A stretch of 64,000 bases of DNA from Bradyrhizobium sp. SZCCT0153. Its GTDB lineage: Bacteria > Pseudomonadota > Alphaproteobacteria > Rhizobiales > Xanthobacteraceae. Positions 1 through 8,746 of the stretch are shown here, one piece after another. Location: assembly GCF_018129995.1 (NCBI RefSeq), contig NZ_JAFCKS010000005.1, positions 372,001-436,000 of the forward strand, written 5' to 3'. The position numbers and the translations under genes were made by a program. The notes under the pieces were generated by a model. The model was not told the origin of the DNA. It searched no databases and saw only the letters and a program-made list of their open reading frames with translations. The first letter of the stretch is position 1. Every line of letters begins with the position of its first letter.

Positions 1-42
1 GAAATCATTCGCGGCGCTTTCGACCGCACATTCCTGAGCTGA
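1..42 (+). CDS. C-terminal end of an unidentified protein (partial)
   Basis: The window opens in a clean plus-strand reading frame that ends in TGA at 40-42 and encodes EIIRGAFDRTFLS. Codon use (ATC, CGC, GGC, TTC, GAC, CTG, AGC) matches the confident genes nearby. Thirteen residues are too few to name a family. It converges on the binding-protein gene at 135-1745, and the strong hairpin at 68-95 sits between the two. Confidence 0.4.
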   Translation, partial: EIIRGAFDRTFLS

Positions 43-67
43 CGCGGAACTGACAAACGAAACGAAA

Positions 68-95
68 GCGGCGCCGCTGATGACAGCGGCGCCGC
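68..95 (-). terminator. Hairpin terminator of the oligopeptide-binding-protein gene
   Basis: The sequence holds a perfect 12-bp stem (GCGGCGCCGCTG at 68-79, its complement at 84-95) with a 4-nt loop. Read on the minus strand, the stem is followed by a T-rich tail (TTTCGTTTCGTTT), as expected for an intrinsic terminator 40 nt beyond the stop codon of the minus-strand gene at 135-1745. It may also slow transcription from the left. Confidence 0.7.
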
Positions 96-134
96 GCAAC
101 GATCGGAACGAAGGGCGCCAGGCGCGCCCTCGCG

Positions 135-1745
135 CTACTCGGTCTTGTCGACGTTCCAGAACAGCGGCGTTGCGGGGCCGTCGAGCACGCCGGTGAGCGA
201 CTTCCGCCACGCGCTCGGTGCCTGATACTGGCCGAGCGGGATGTAGATCACCTGGTCGTAGGCTTCCTTCTGGATCTCGGTCGCGATCTTCTTCTGCTCG
301 TCGAGCGAGGCCGCGCGGACGAAGTCGTCCTTGAGCTTCTCGATCTTGGCGTCCTCCGCCCAGCCGAACCAGCCGCCCTTCTTGCCCTGGCCGCCGATCG
401 AGAGGTTGGAGATCGGGTTGGAGACGTCGGCGCTGACCCAGTTGGTGAAGAACATGTTCCAGCCGCCCTCCTTCGGAGGCTTCTGGCTGGCGCGGCGGCT
501 CACCACGGTCTGCCAGTCGGTGGCCTGGAGATCGACCTTGAAGCCAGCTTCACGCAGCGCCTGCGCGGCAACGATGGGCTGGGCCTTGAGCGTGGTGACG
601 TCGCCCGGCGCCATGATCACGACGGGCGTACCGTCATAGCCGGACTCGGCGAGCAGCTTCTTGGCCTCGGCCATGCCGTTGCCCTTGACCAGAGATTCGG
701 AACCGACGTCGGTCGCAAACGGCGTGTCGCAGATGAAGAAGGCGCCGCAGATCTTGTAGTACTTGGGATTGCCGATCAGCGCGTCAAGCACGTCCTTCTG
801 TTTCATTGCCAGGAGCGCGGCGCGGCGGATCTTCGGATTATCGAACGGCGGATAGAGGAAGTTCATGCGTCCAAGCGTCTGGAAGCCGAACTTGTTCAGC
901 ACCTCGACCTTGAGATCCGCATTGCCCTCGAGCACCGGAACGAGATCGAACGACGGGTTCTCGAGGAAGTCGATGTCACCCGATTGCAGCGCGTTCACCG
1001 CTGTCTGCGGGTCAGGCATGGTGAGCCATTCGACGCGGTCGACCTTCACGACCTTGCCGCCCGCGGTCCAGCTCGCCGGCTCCTTGCGCGGCACGTAGTC
1101 GGTGTTCTTGACGTAGACAGCCTTCACGCCCGGCTGGAATTCGCCCTGGACGAACTTGAACGGGCCGGAGCCGATCTGCTCGGGAATCGGCTTGTCCGGC
1201 GGCGTCTCGGCGAGCCGCTTCGGCATCATGAAGGCGACGCGCGAGGACGGCTTGCCGATCGAATCGAGGACCAGGCTGTAGGGCTCCTTGAGCTTCAGCG
1301 TGATGGTCTTGGGATCGGTCGCCTCGATGCTCGCAGTGAACTGCATCAACTGCTGGCCCATGCCATCGACGGCGGCCCAGCGCTTGAGCGAAGCGACGCA
1401 GTCTTCCGCCGTCACCGGCGCGCCGTCATGCCACTTCAGGCCGTCGCGCAGCGTGAATGTGTAGGTGAGCTTGTCGTCGGAGATTTTCCAGTCCGCCATC
1501 TGCGGCTGAATCTTGAAGTTCGAGTCGGTCGAGATCAGCGTGTCGTAGACCATGTAGCCATGGTCACGCGTGATGTAGGCGGTGGTGAAGATCGGATCGA
1601 TGATGCGCAGATCCGAATGCATCACCGCGGTGATGGTCTTGCCGGCCGCGAGCACCGGCGAGGCCAGGGCGGTCGAAAGCGCGACGACCGACAGCGCAAG
1701 TTTGGAGGCGAACGCGCGAGGCCTCCGGCGCATTAACTGGAACAT
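135..1745 (-). CDS. ABC transporter substrate-binding protein, peptide/nickel family (SBP_bac_5)
   Basis: This 536-residue periplasmic protein belongs to the DppA/OppA family and should capture di- or oligopeptides for an ABC importer. The first 33 residues are a signal peptide: an arginine-rich start (MRRRPRAFASK), a hydrophobic run, and an Ala-rich cleavage site before GKTITAV. The solute-binding domain follows, with the family-typical segment TFTLRDGLKWHDGAPVTAED. A cysteine pair (ICGAFFIC, near residue 340) could form a disulfide. I chose the ATG at 1745 rather than an upstream in-frame ATG because AGGAGA lies just before it and the signal peptide begins there. It is divergent from the M20 peptidase and probably feeds the permeases at 5021-8533, which lack their own binding protein. 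Confidence 0.9.
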   Translation of the reverse strand: MFQLMRRRPRAFASKLALSVVALSTALASPVLAAGKTITAVMHSDLRIIDPIFTTAYITRDHGYMVYDTLISTDSNFKIQPQMADWKISDDKLTYTFTLRDGLKWHDGAPVTAEDCVASLKRWAAVDGMGQQLMQFTASIEATDPKTITLKLKEPYSLVLDSIGKPSSRVAFMMPKRLAETPPDKPIPEQIGSGPFKFVQGEFQPGVKAVYVKNTDYVPRKEPASWTAGGKVVKVDRVEWLTMPDPQTAVNALQSGDIDFLENPSFDLVPVLEGNADLKVEVLNKFGFQTLGRMNFLYPPFDNPKIRRAALLAMKQKDVLDALIGNPKYYKICGAFFICDTPFATDVGSESLVKGNGMAEAKKLLAESGYDGTPVVIMAPGDVTTLKAQPIVAAQALREAGFKVDLQATDWQTVVSRRASQKPPKEGGWNMFFTNWVSADVSNPISNLSIGGQGKKGGWFGWAEDAKIEKLKDDFVRAASLDEQKKIATEIQKEAYDQVIYIPLGQYQAPSAWRKSLTGVLDGPATPLFWNVDKTE

Positions 1746-2015
1746 GGAAAGTTCTCCTGACGTGAAACTGTTCAAAGGCAGATTATTGGTTGAGCATCCG
1801 GCTCGTTCGTTGGGCGAACTAACCTCATGCAATGCCTTTATCTTTTCGAGACTTGCAGACAGCGCCGAGCGCGTCAATCCGGTTTCGCTGCAAGCCCAGG
1901 CGGCGCGCGCGCGGGCTCCACAAGGATCGGTTTGGCACTACAACACTCTCCCGCCTGTCCTGCCCGGCACCAATGCAATGCGCGTTCCATCTTCCGAAGC
2001 TCGAGAGACATTGAG

Positions 2016-3146
2016 ATGAATCCAGCCAATCTTCCCTTCGATTCCGAAGCGATGCTCCAGGGCCTGCGCGGTTGGGTGGAATGCGAAAGCCCGACCTGGG
2101 ACGCGAGTGCCGTGAACCGCATGCTCGATCTTGCCGCGCGCCAGATGGCAATCATGGGTGCGACGATCGAGCGCATCGCCGGCCGCGACGGCTTTGGCGG
2201 AGTGGTTCGCGCCCGCTTTCCGCATCCCAAGCAGGGCGAGCCGGGCATCCTGATTGCCGGACACATGGACACCGTCCATCCCACCGGCACCATCGAGAAG
2301 CTGAAATGGCGGCGCGAGGGCAACAGGTGCTACGGCCCCGGCATCTACGACATGAAAGGCGGCAATTATCTCTCGCTGGAAGCGATCCGGCAGCTGGCAA
2401 GTGCTTCGTTCACGACGCCGCTGCCGATCACCGTGCTGTTCACGCCCGACGAGGAGGTCGGCACGCCGTCGACGCGCGACATCATCGAGGCGGAGGCCGC
2501 GCGCAACAAATACGTGCTGGTGCCCGAGCCCGGCCGCGCCGACAACGGCGTCACGACTGGACGTTACGCCATCGCGCGGTTCAACCTCGAGGCGACGGGA
2601 CGGCCGAGCCACGCCGGCGCAACGCTGTCGGCGGGCCGCTCGGCGATCCGCGAGATGGCGCGGCAGATCCTTGCGATCGACGCGATGACGACGGAGGACT
2701 GCACTTTCTCGGTCGGCGTTGTGCATGGCGGACAATGGGTCAATTGCGTTGCAACGACCGCTACCGGCGAAGCGCTGTCGATGGCCAAGCGGCAGGCTGA
2801 TCTCGATCGCGGCGTCGAGAGGATGCTGGCTCTGTCAGGCACGACCAATGATGTCGCCTTCAAGGTGACGCGCGGCGTGACCCGGCCCGTGTGGGAGCCG
2901 GATGCGGGCACGATGGCGCTGTATGAAAAAGCACGCGGCATCGCTAAATCGCTCGGCGCCGAGCTGCCGCATGCGAGCTCGGGCGGCGGCTCGGACGGCA
3001 ACTTTACCGGCGCGATGGGCATCCCGACGCTCGACGGACTCGGCGTGCGCGGCGGCAATGGCCACACGCTGGAAGAGTTCATCGAGGTCGAGAGCCTGGT
3101 CGAACGCGGCCGGCTGATGGCGGGTTTGCTGGCGACCCTGGAGTAA
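2016..3146 (+). CDS. M20 family metallopeptidase (glutamate carboxypeptidase-like)
   Basis: This 376-residue cytoplasmic protein matches the M20/M28-type di-zinc carboxypeptidases (CPG2, ArgE, DapE relatives), which release C-terminal amino acids or hydrolyse N-acyl amino acids. Zinc ligands are visible: GHMDTVH (His83, Asp85), YDMKGG (Asp112), and the catalytic pair PDEEVG (Glu146, Glu147). SSGGGSDGN near residue 330 belongs to the C-terminal metal region. The ATG at 2016 was chosen because conserved sequence starts there; the longer in-frame extension reads like untranslated leader. It lies divergently beside the peptide-binding protein gene and upstream of the riboswitch-controlled D-amino-acid dehydrogenase, consistent with peptide or acyl-amino-acid use. 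Exact substrate unknown. Confidence 0.88.
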   Translation: MNPANLPFDSEAMLQGLRGWVECESPTWDASAVNRMLDLAARQMAIMGATIERIAGRDGFGGVVRARFPHPKQGEPGILIAGHMDTVHPTGTIEKLKWRREGNRCYGPGIYDMKGGNYLSLEAIRQLASASFTTPLPITVLFTPDEEVGTPSTRDIIEAEAARNKYVLVPEPGRADNGVTTGRYAIARFNLEATGRPSHAGATLSAGRSAIREMARQILAIDAMTTEDCTFSVGVVHGGQWVNCVATTATGEALSMAKRQADLDRGVERMLALSGTTNDVAFKVTRGVTRPVWEPDAGTMALYEKARGIAKSLGAELPHASSGGGSDGNFTGAMGIPTLDGLGVRGGNGHTLEEFIEVESLVERGRLMAGLLATLE

Positions 3147-3245
3147 TAGGTTGAATCAACTTCGCACTGCACAATGCGTTGGCAGTCGCGGTTGAAATTT
3201 AGCCTTGTCTATAAATAAGGCGCATCGTACTGCTCGATTGTCCAC

Positions 3246-3474
3246 GCGACGATGCGGGAGAGATCGCAATGAAGGTTTCGGCCTTCTTTGCGGCGCCGAC
3301 GGAGCAACCGCCCCGGAAACTCTCAGGCAAAAGGACTGTATCGTCAGGACGATCTGGAGAGAGACGGCACGGCCAAGATTGGTCGTTACGTCCACCGAAG
3401 GGGATAGTCCGGAGCAAGACCTCGCCTGAGGTCCGCAAAGGATCAAGCTCTCAGGTAACCGTGACAGATGGGGC
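3246..3474 (+). promoter_or_regulatory. Tandem glycine riboswitch (gcvT element)
   Basis: Two consecutive glycine aptamers are recognisable. The first (about 3246-3345) has GCGGGAGAG, then GCGCCGACGGAGCAA, then GGAAACTCTCAGGCAAAAGG. The second (about 3346-3474) has CTGGAGAGAGAC, CCACCGAAGGGG, CCGGAGCAAG and AAGCTCTCAGGTA, ending in CCGTGACAGATGGGGC. This is the classic two-aptamer gcvT layout with a short linker. Downstream lie a strong hairpin (CCGCC...GGCC-TTGT-GGCC-GGCGG, 3476-3500) and the ribosome-binding GGGAG at 3519-3523. GGGGC at 3470-3474 could pair with GCCCC at 3524-3528, next to that site, so translational control is plausible. The regulated gene is the flavin dehydrogenase at 3538, not gcvT. 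Confidence 0.9.
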
Positions 3475-3537
3475 GCCGCCAACGGCCTTGTGGCCGGCGG
3501 TTAGCCGACTCTAACTCACGGGAGCCCCGAACCTGCC

Positions 3538-4839
3538 ATGACTCATATCGCCATCATCGGCGCCGGCATCACCGGCGTAACGACCGCCTATGCCCTGCTC
3601 GAACGCGGCTACAAGGTGACGGTGCTCGACAAGCACCGCTACGCCGCGATGGAGACCTCCTTCGCCAACGGCGGACAGCTCTCCGCCAGCAATGCCGAAG
3701 TGTGGAATAGCACCGCGACGATCCTCAAAGGCCTGCGCTGGATGTTTCGGCGCGACGCACCGCTGCTGATGAATCCGCGGCCGAACTGGCACAAATATTC
3801 GTGGATGAGCGAGTTCGTCGCCAACATCGGCAACTACCGCGCTAACACCATCGAGACCACGCGGCTCGCGATCGAAGCCCGCAAGCATCTGTACGAGATC
3901 GCCACGCGTGAAGGCATCGACTTCGACCTCGAACGTCGCGGCATTCTCCACATCTATCACGACAAGAAGGGTTTTGAATCCGGCCTGCGCGTCAACGCGC
4001 TGTTGCAGGAAGGCGGCCTCGATCGCCGCCCGGTCACGCCGGAAGAAATCCGCGCGATCGAGCCGACGCTGCGCAAGGAGTATTATGGCGGCTTCTACAC
4101 GCCGTCGGACGCGACCGGCGATATCCACAAGTTTACCCGCGGGCTTGCCGAGGCCTGCAAGCGTCGCGGCGCGACCTTCATCCACGAAGCCAATATCGAT
4201 TCCATCGCCCAGGCCGGCGGAGGCTTTGTCGTCGGCTGGGCAGATCTCTCTGCAAGCGATGCTGCCGCATCCGCACGCGGCATGCTGAACGTGGATGGGG
4301 TCGTGGTCTGCGCCGGTGTGGCGAGCCGCCACTTCGCCGCCCTCCTCGACGAGCGCGTCAACGTCTATCCGGTAAAGGGCTACTCGATCACCGTGCAGCT
4401 CGACACCGCCGAGAGCCGCAACGCGACGCCGACCGTGAGCCTGCTCGACGAGGCCGCCAAGATCGTTACCAGCCGGCTCGGCGCCGATCGCTTCCGCGTT
4501 GCCGGCACCGCCGAATTCAACGACTTCAACCGCGACATTCGCGCCGATCGCGTGCAGCCGCTGGTCGATTGGGTGCGCAGCAACTTCCCCGCCGTCGAAA
4601 CGTCGCGAGTCATCCCATGGGCCGGGCTGCGCCCGATGATGCCGAACATGATGCCGGTGGTGCGCGCAGGGCGGATGCCGGGTGTGTTCTTCAACACCGG
4701 CCACGGCCATCTCGGCTGGACGCTGTCGGCAGCGACCGCGCAGATGATTGCCGGAACCATCGACGGCTGGCGCGGGCTCAACGCGCCGCCCACCATGCCC
4801 TCACTTGGGGTTGAGCGCGAGCTGCGTCATGCATCCTGA
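3538..4839 (+). CDS. dadA: D-amino-acid dehydrogenase (FAD-dependent, DadA-type)
   Basis: This 433-residue flavoprotein oxidises D-amino acids (or glycine) to the oxo-acid and ammonia and passes electrons to the quinone pool at the inner membrane. A dinucleotide-binding GAGITG motif is at residues 8-13, ANGGQLS near residue 45 is typical of DadA, and the C-terminal NTGHGHLGWTLS closes the FAD site. Length matches the family (about 415-435). GGGAG at 3519-3523 is the ribosome site. It sits 63 nt behind a tandem glycine riboswitch, so glycine is probably a substrate or signal. Glycine oxidase activity is an alternative to broad D-amino-acid oxidation; sequence alone cannot separate them. Confidence 0.87.
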   Translation: MTHIAIIGAGITGVTTAYALLERGYKVTVLDKHRYAAMETSFANGGQLSASNAEVWNSTATILKGLRWMFRRDAPLLMNPRPNWHKYSWMSEFVANIGNYRANTIETTRLAIEARKHLYEIATREGIDFDLERRGILHIYHDKKGFESGLRVNALLQEGGLDRRPVTPEEIRAIEPTLRKEYYGGFYTPSDATGDIHKFTRGLAEACKRRGATFIHEANIDSIAQAGGGFVVGWADLSASDAAASARGMLNVDGVVVCAGVASRHFAALLDERVNVYPVKGYSITVQLDTAESRNATPTVSLLDEAAKIVTSRLGADRFRVAGTAEFNDFNRDIRADRVQPLVDWVRSNFPAVETSRVIPWAGLRPMMPNMMPVVRAGRMPGVFFNTGHGHLGWTLSAATAQMIAGTIDGWRGLNAPPTMPSLGVERELRHAS

Positions 4840-4884
4840 GTGGTCTCCATCAGGAGCAGGCGGCCCCTTGCGACCGCCCTGCCC

Positions 4885-4901
4885 TTGGCACACAATTTGC
4901 C
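4885..4901 (+). promoter_or_regulatory. Putative sigma-54 (RpoN) promoter of the peptide transporter operon
   Basis: TTGGCACACAATTTGCC matches the -24/-12 consensus TGGCAC-N5-TTGC with the required 10 nt between GG (4887-4888) and GC (4899-4900). Transcription would begin near 4912, about 110 nt before the first permease gene. Sigma-54 promoters in rhizobia are used for nitrogen-regulated uptake, which suits a peptide importer. I could not see a convincing NtrC or NifA upstream site. Confidence 0.6.
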
Positions 4902-5020
4902 CCGAAAGGTCGGCATCTCCGGCCGGCTTTCCCAGCCCGAATGACAGGCACGCATGATAGACACGAACGAATCCACGGGCACCTCGGCGCCCCACAAGTT
5001 CCTCAGCCGGAGATAGGTGC

Positions 5021-5962
5021 ATGTTAGGTTACCTCATTCGCCGAATCTTCGCCGCCGTCCCCGTCATGGGCGTGGTCGCACTGTTCGTGTTTCTCCTGCT
5101 CCGCCTCACCCCCGGCGATCCCGCGGCGATTCTCGCCGGCGACAACGCGACACCGGAACGGCTGGAGCGCATCCGTACCTCGCTCGGCCTCAACGAGCCC
5201 CTGATCGTGCAGTTCATCACCTGGGTGAACAAGCTGCTGCACGGCGATCTCGGAACCTCGCTGATCTCCAACCTGCCGGTGGTGAAGATGATCGGCCAGC
5301 GTGTCGAGCCGTCGATCTCGATCGCGCTGTCGACCATCATCCTCGCCGTCATCGTCGCCGTTCCCTTAGGTGTGATCGCGGCGTGGAAGCACGGCACCTG
5401 GATCGACCGTTTCGTGATGGGTCTCTCGGTGCTCGGCTTCTCGGTCCCGGTGTTCGTGGTCGGCTACGTCCTGATCCAGGTCTTCGCCATCGACCTGCGC
5501 TGGGTGCCGGTCCAAGGTTTCAAGAGCATCAGCACGGGCTTTGGTCCGTTCTTCGAGCGCATGATCCTGCCGACCTGCGCGCTCTCCTTCATCTACATCG
5601 CGCTGATCGCGCGCATGACGCGCGCGGCGATGCTCGACGTGCTCGGCGAGGACTACGTCCGCACCGCGCGCGCCAAGGGCATCAACGAAGTTGCCGTGAT
5701 GATGCGCCATGCGCTGCGCAACGCCGCCGTACCCGTGATCACAGTGATCGGCACCGGCTTTGCGCTTCTGATCTCGGGCGTCGTCGTCACCGAGAGCGTG
5801 TTCAACATCCCCGGCATCGGCCGCCTCACCGTGGATGCGGTGCTGGCGCGCGACTATCCGGTGATCCAGGCGATGATCCTGCTGACGTCGCTGATCTATG
5901 TCGTCGTCAATCTTCTGATCGACGTCGCCTACACCCTGCTCGATCCGCGGATCCGGTACTGA
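5021..5962 (+). CDS. Dipeptide-type ABC transporter permease (DppB-like)
   Basis: This 313-residue inner-membrane protein is the first permease of a Dpp/Opp-type importer. The N-terminus (MLGYLIRRIFAAVPVMG) and following RLTPGDPAAILAGDNA stretch are diagnostic of the DppB family. Six hydrophobic segments are visible, and the cytoplasmic EAA loop (DYVRTARAKGINEVAVM, near residue 208-225) contacts the ATPase. Length is normal. GGAG at 5009-5012 precedes the ATG. It starts a tightly packed set with DppC- and DppDF-like genes, downstream of a putative sigma-54 promoter. No binding-protein gene lies in this run; the divergent gene at 135-1745 is the obvious partner. Confidence 0.93.
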   Translation: MLGYLIRRIFAAVPVMGVVALFVFLLLRLTPGDPAAILAGDNATPERLERIRTSLGLNEPLIVQFITWVNKLLHGDLGTSLISNLPVVKMIGQRVEPSISIALSTIILAVIVAVPLGVIAAWKHGTWIDRFVMGLSVLGFSVPVFVVGYVLIQVFAIDLRWVPVQGFKSISTGFGPFFERMILPTCALSFIYIALIARMTRAAMLDVLGEDYVRTARAKGINEVAVMMRHALRNAAVPVITVIGTGFALLISGVVVTESVFNIPGIGRLTVDAVLARDYPVIQAMILLTSLIYVVVNLLIDVAYTLLDPRIRY

Positions 5963-5981
5963 GGCAAGGATAAGCACAAAA

Positions 5982-6869
5982 ATGTCGGTCGATACCCTTC
6001 CCCAGCCGTCCATACCGATCACGTCGCCGCTGCGGCCGCGCTTCGGATTCCTCACCTCGACGCCCATCATCGCCACGGCGACGGTCTTGCTCGCGCTGAT
6101 CGTGCTGGTCTCGATTCTGGCGCCGCTGATCGCGCCGCACGATCCGATCCAGCTCGCGCCGTCGCAACGGCTCAAGCCATCCTCGGCGCAGTTTCTGCTC
6201 GGCACCGACGCCTATGGCCGCGACCTGTTGTCCCGTGTCATCTACGGCGGCCGCATCTCGCTGCTGATTGGCGTCGGCTCGGCGATCCTGTCGATCGTCA
6301 TCGGGCTCGTGATCGGCCTCGTCTCCGGCTTCTTCAAGCTGGTCGATTCCGTCCTGATGCGGATCATGGACGGCCTGATGGCGATGCCGAGCATCCTGCT
6401 CGCGATTGCCGTGGTGTCGCTGTCCGGTGCCAGCCTCTGGACCGTGCTGATCGCGATCACGATCCCCGAAGTCCCGCGCGTGGCCCGCCTGGTGCGCTCG
6501 GTCGTGCTGTCGGCGCGCGAGGAACCCTATGTCGAAGCGGCGATCTCGGTCGGCTCGTCCCTGCCGAAGATCATGTGGCGGCATTTGATGCCGAACACGA
6601 TCGCGCCTCTGATCGTGCAGGGCAGTTACGTCTGCGCGTCCGCGATCCTCACGGAGGCCATTCTCTCCTTCCTCGGCGCCGGCATCTCGCCGGAGACGCC
6701 GACCTGGGGCAACATCATGGCCGAGGGTCGCCAGTACTTCCAGCTCAAGCCGACGCTGATCTTCTGGCCGGGCCTGCTGCTCTCGATCGCCATCCTCAGC
6801 ATCAATCTGATCGGCGACGCAGCCCGCGACGCACTCGATCCCCGCATGAAGCAGCGGGAGGGCAAGTGA
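5982..6869 (+). CDS. Dipeptide-type ABC transporter permease (DppC-like)
   Basis: This 295-residue inner-membrane protein is the second permease of the importer. It shows the DppC hallmarks: a cytoplasmic N-terminus before the first membrane helix, LLGTDAYGRDLLSRVIYGGR near residue 70, and the EAA loop EEPYVEAAISVGSSLPKIM near residue 175. The end ARDALDPRMK is typical of the family. It begins 19 nt after dppB and its TGA overlaps the ATG of the ATPase gene (ATGA at 6867-6871 region), so the three are translationally coupled. Confidence 0.93.
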   Translation: MSVDTLPQPSIPITSPLRPRFGFLTSTPIIATATVLLALIVLVSILAPLIAPHDPIQLAPSQRLKPSSAQFLLGTDAYGRDLLSRVIYGGRISLLIGVGSAILSIVIGLVIGLVSGFFKLVDSVLMRIMDGLMAMPSILLAIAVVSLSGASLWTVLIAITIPEVPRVARLVRSVVLSAREEPYVEAAISVGSSLPKIMWRHLMPNTIAPLIVQGSYVCASAILTEAILSFLGAGISPETPTWGNIMAEGRQYFQLKPTLIFWPGLLLSIAILSINLIGDAARDALDPRMKQREGK

Positions 6870-8533
6870 TGACCAATCAAGTGATGACCAACCCCATCCT
6901 CGACATCAACAATCTCGTCGTCTCCGTCGGCAAGAAGCCGAAGGGCGCGAACATCATCGACGGCATCTCGATCCAGGTGCACGAGCGCGAGACGTTGTGT
7001 CTCGTCGGCGAAAGCGGCTCGGGCAAGTCGGTGACCTCGCTCACCACGATGGGACTGCTGCCGAAGGGCACCCTGGTTCCCACCGGCGGCAGCATCAAGC
7101 TGGTCGGCGAAGAGTTGCTCACCGCGACCGACCGCCGCCTGCGCCAGCTTCGCGCCACGCAGATGGCGATGATCTTCCAGGAGCCGATGACGGCGCTCAA
7201 TCCCGTGGTGCCCGTCGGCCGCCAGATCGACGAGGTCCTGCGCGCGCATACCGACCTCGATGCAAGAGCGCGGAAGAAGCGCATCCTCGACATGATGGAC
7301 CAGGTCCGCCTGCCCGAGGTCGAGCGCATCTTCGCCTCCTACCCGCACCGTCTCTCCGGCGGCCAGCGCCAGCGCATCATGATCGCGATGGCGCTCGTGC
7401 TGGAGCCGAAGCTTCTCATCGCCGACGAGCCGACCACCGCGCTCGACGTCACCACGCAGAAGCAGATCCTGACCCTGATCCGCGACCTCCAGCGCGATCA
7501 CGGCACCGCCGTGCTGTTCATCACCCACGACATGGGCGTGGTCGCCGAGATCGCCGACCGCGTCGCGGTGATGCGGCAGGGCCGCCTGGTCGAGACCGGT
7601 CCGCTGGAGACCGTGCTGCGCAATCCGACCATGGAATATACCCGTAACCTGCTCTCTGCGGTGCCGAGCCTGGTGCCGCGCGTGGCGCGGCCCGAGACCA
7701 AGGAGCCGGTCGTGCTGGAGGCCAACGAGCTCAGCAAGGTCTACAAGGAGCGCGCGTTCTTCGGCAAAGGCCGCGAGGTCGTCGCCGCCGACAAGGTCAC
7801 GCTGACGCTGCGCAAGGGCCGCACGCTCGGCATCGTCGGCGAAAGCGGCTCGGGCAAGTCGACCGTGGCGCGCTGCATCGTCCGCCTGATCGACCCGACC
7901 TCCGGCGGCGTGCGCCTGGCCGGCCGCGAGATCGCGGACATCTCGCGCCGCCTGCTCCAGCCGCACCGGCAGAAGATCCAGATCGTGTTCCAGGACCCCT
8001 ATCGCTCGCTCAACCCGCGCGTCACCGTCGGCGAAAGCATCGCGGAAGGCCCGATCAATTACGGCACCTCGCATGCCGACGCGATGAAGCGCGCCCGCGA
8101 GCTGCTCGAGCTCGTCGGCCTGCCCGCGGACGCCGTGGCGCGCTATCCGCACCAGTTCTCCGGCGGCCAGCGCCAGCGCATCGCGATTGCCCGCGCGCTC
8201 GCGCTCGATCCGGACGTGCTGGTCGCGGACGAAGCGGTCTCGGCGCTCGACGTCTCCGTGCAGGCACAGGTGCTGGAACTGCTCGACGAGATCCAGACGC
8301 GTCTCGGCATCGCCATCCTGTTCATCACCCACGATCTGCGTGTCGCAGCCCAGATCTGCGATGAAGTCGTGGTGATGCAGCACGGCCGCGTCGTCGAGCA
8401 GGGCCCGGCCGCCGAAGTGCTGACGCATCCGAAGGAGGCCTACACCAGGGCCCTGCTCGAGGCAGCGCCCGGCCGCAACTGGGACTTTGCGAATTTCCGG
8501 CCCGTCGCGGAAGGCGTGGCTGCGACAGCCTAG
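6869..8533 (+). CDS. Peptide ABC transporter ATP-binding protein, fused double ATPase (DppD-DppF type)
   Basis: This 554-residue protein joins two ATPase subunits of a Dpp/Opp importer in one chain. The first half has Walker A GESGSGKS (residues 47-54), signature LSGGQRQRI (about 161) and Walker B LLIADEPT; the second has GESGSGKS (about 324), FSGGQRQRI (about 428) and VLVADEAVSALD. Each half ends in the oligopeptide extension typical of this family. The second Walker B reads DEAVS, a common variant of DEPTS. The ATG at 6869 overlaps the permease stop; another ATG at 6884 is possible. Fused DppDF proteins (GsiA-like) are common in rhizobia. It energises uptake by the two permeases just upstream. 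Confidence 0.93.
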   Translation: MTNQVMTNPILDINNLVVSVGKKPKGANIIDGISIQVHERETLCLVGESGSGKSVTSLTTMGLLPKGTLVPTGGSIKLVGEELLTATDRRLRQLRATQMAMIFQEPMTALNPVVPVGRQIDEVLRAHTDLDARARKKRILDMMDQVRLPEVERIFASYPHRLSGGQRQRIMIAMALVLEPKLLIADEPTTALDVTTQKQILTLIRDLQRDHGTAVLFITHDMGVVAEIADRVAVMRQGRLVETGPLETVLRNPTMEYTRNLLSAVPSLVPRVARPETKEPVVLEANELSKVYKERAFFGKGREVVAADKVTLTLRKGRTLGIVGESGSGKSTVARCIVRLIDPTSGGVRLAGREIADISRRLLQPHRQKIQIVFQDPYRSLNPRVTVGESIAEGPINYGTSHADAMKRARELLELVGLPADAVARYPHQFSGGQRQRIAIARALALDPDVLVADEAVSALDVSVQAQVLELLDEIQTRLGIAILFITHDLRVAAQICDEVVVMQHGRVVEQGPAAEVLTHPKEAYTRALLEAAPGRNWDFANFRPVAEGVAATA

Positions 8534-8543
8534 ATCCATCCCT

Positions 8544-8624
8544 CGTCATTGCGAGCGTAGCGACGCAATCCAGTATCCCTCTGCGGAGACGGTCTGGATT
8601 GCCTCGCTACGCTCGCTATGACGG
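8544..8624. repeat. Dispersed palindromic repeat (GTCATTGCGAGC type), copy 1
   Basis: An 80-bp imperfect palindrome starts CGTCATTGCGAGCGTAGCG and ends CGCTACGCTCGCTATGACG, with inner arms GCAATCCAG and CTGGATTGC. The same design recurs at 15634, 18235 and 31373. It lies in the 213-bp gap between the ATPase gene and the M81 peptidase gene, where folded RNA could limit read-through or mRNA decay. Confidence 0.8.
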
Positions 8625-8746
8625 TGATCGCGGCAAGTATTCCCAAAACGGCTTAAGGCCATGCACGGCGCGAGTGCGTCCCACCTTGCTCTCGCCGCAG
8701 AGCCAAGGCTAACGTCGCCCGCTTTCAATCGCCTGGACTTGAATTG

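Noticed and set aside
4954..5016. 20-codon frame just before dppB, a possible leader peptide
   Set aside because: The frame ends 4 nt before dppB, but it has only a weak ribosome site and no run of regulatory codons, so I could not support it as a gene.
6626..8539. 637-codon open frame on the minus strand
   Set aside because: It is the antisense of the fused ABC ATPase, with low-complexity composition and no recognisable domain.
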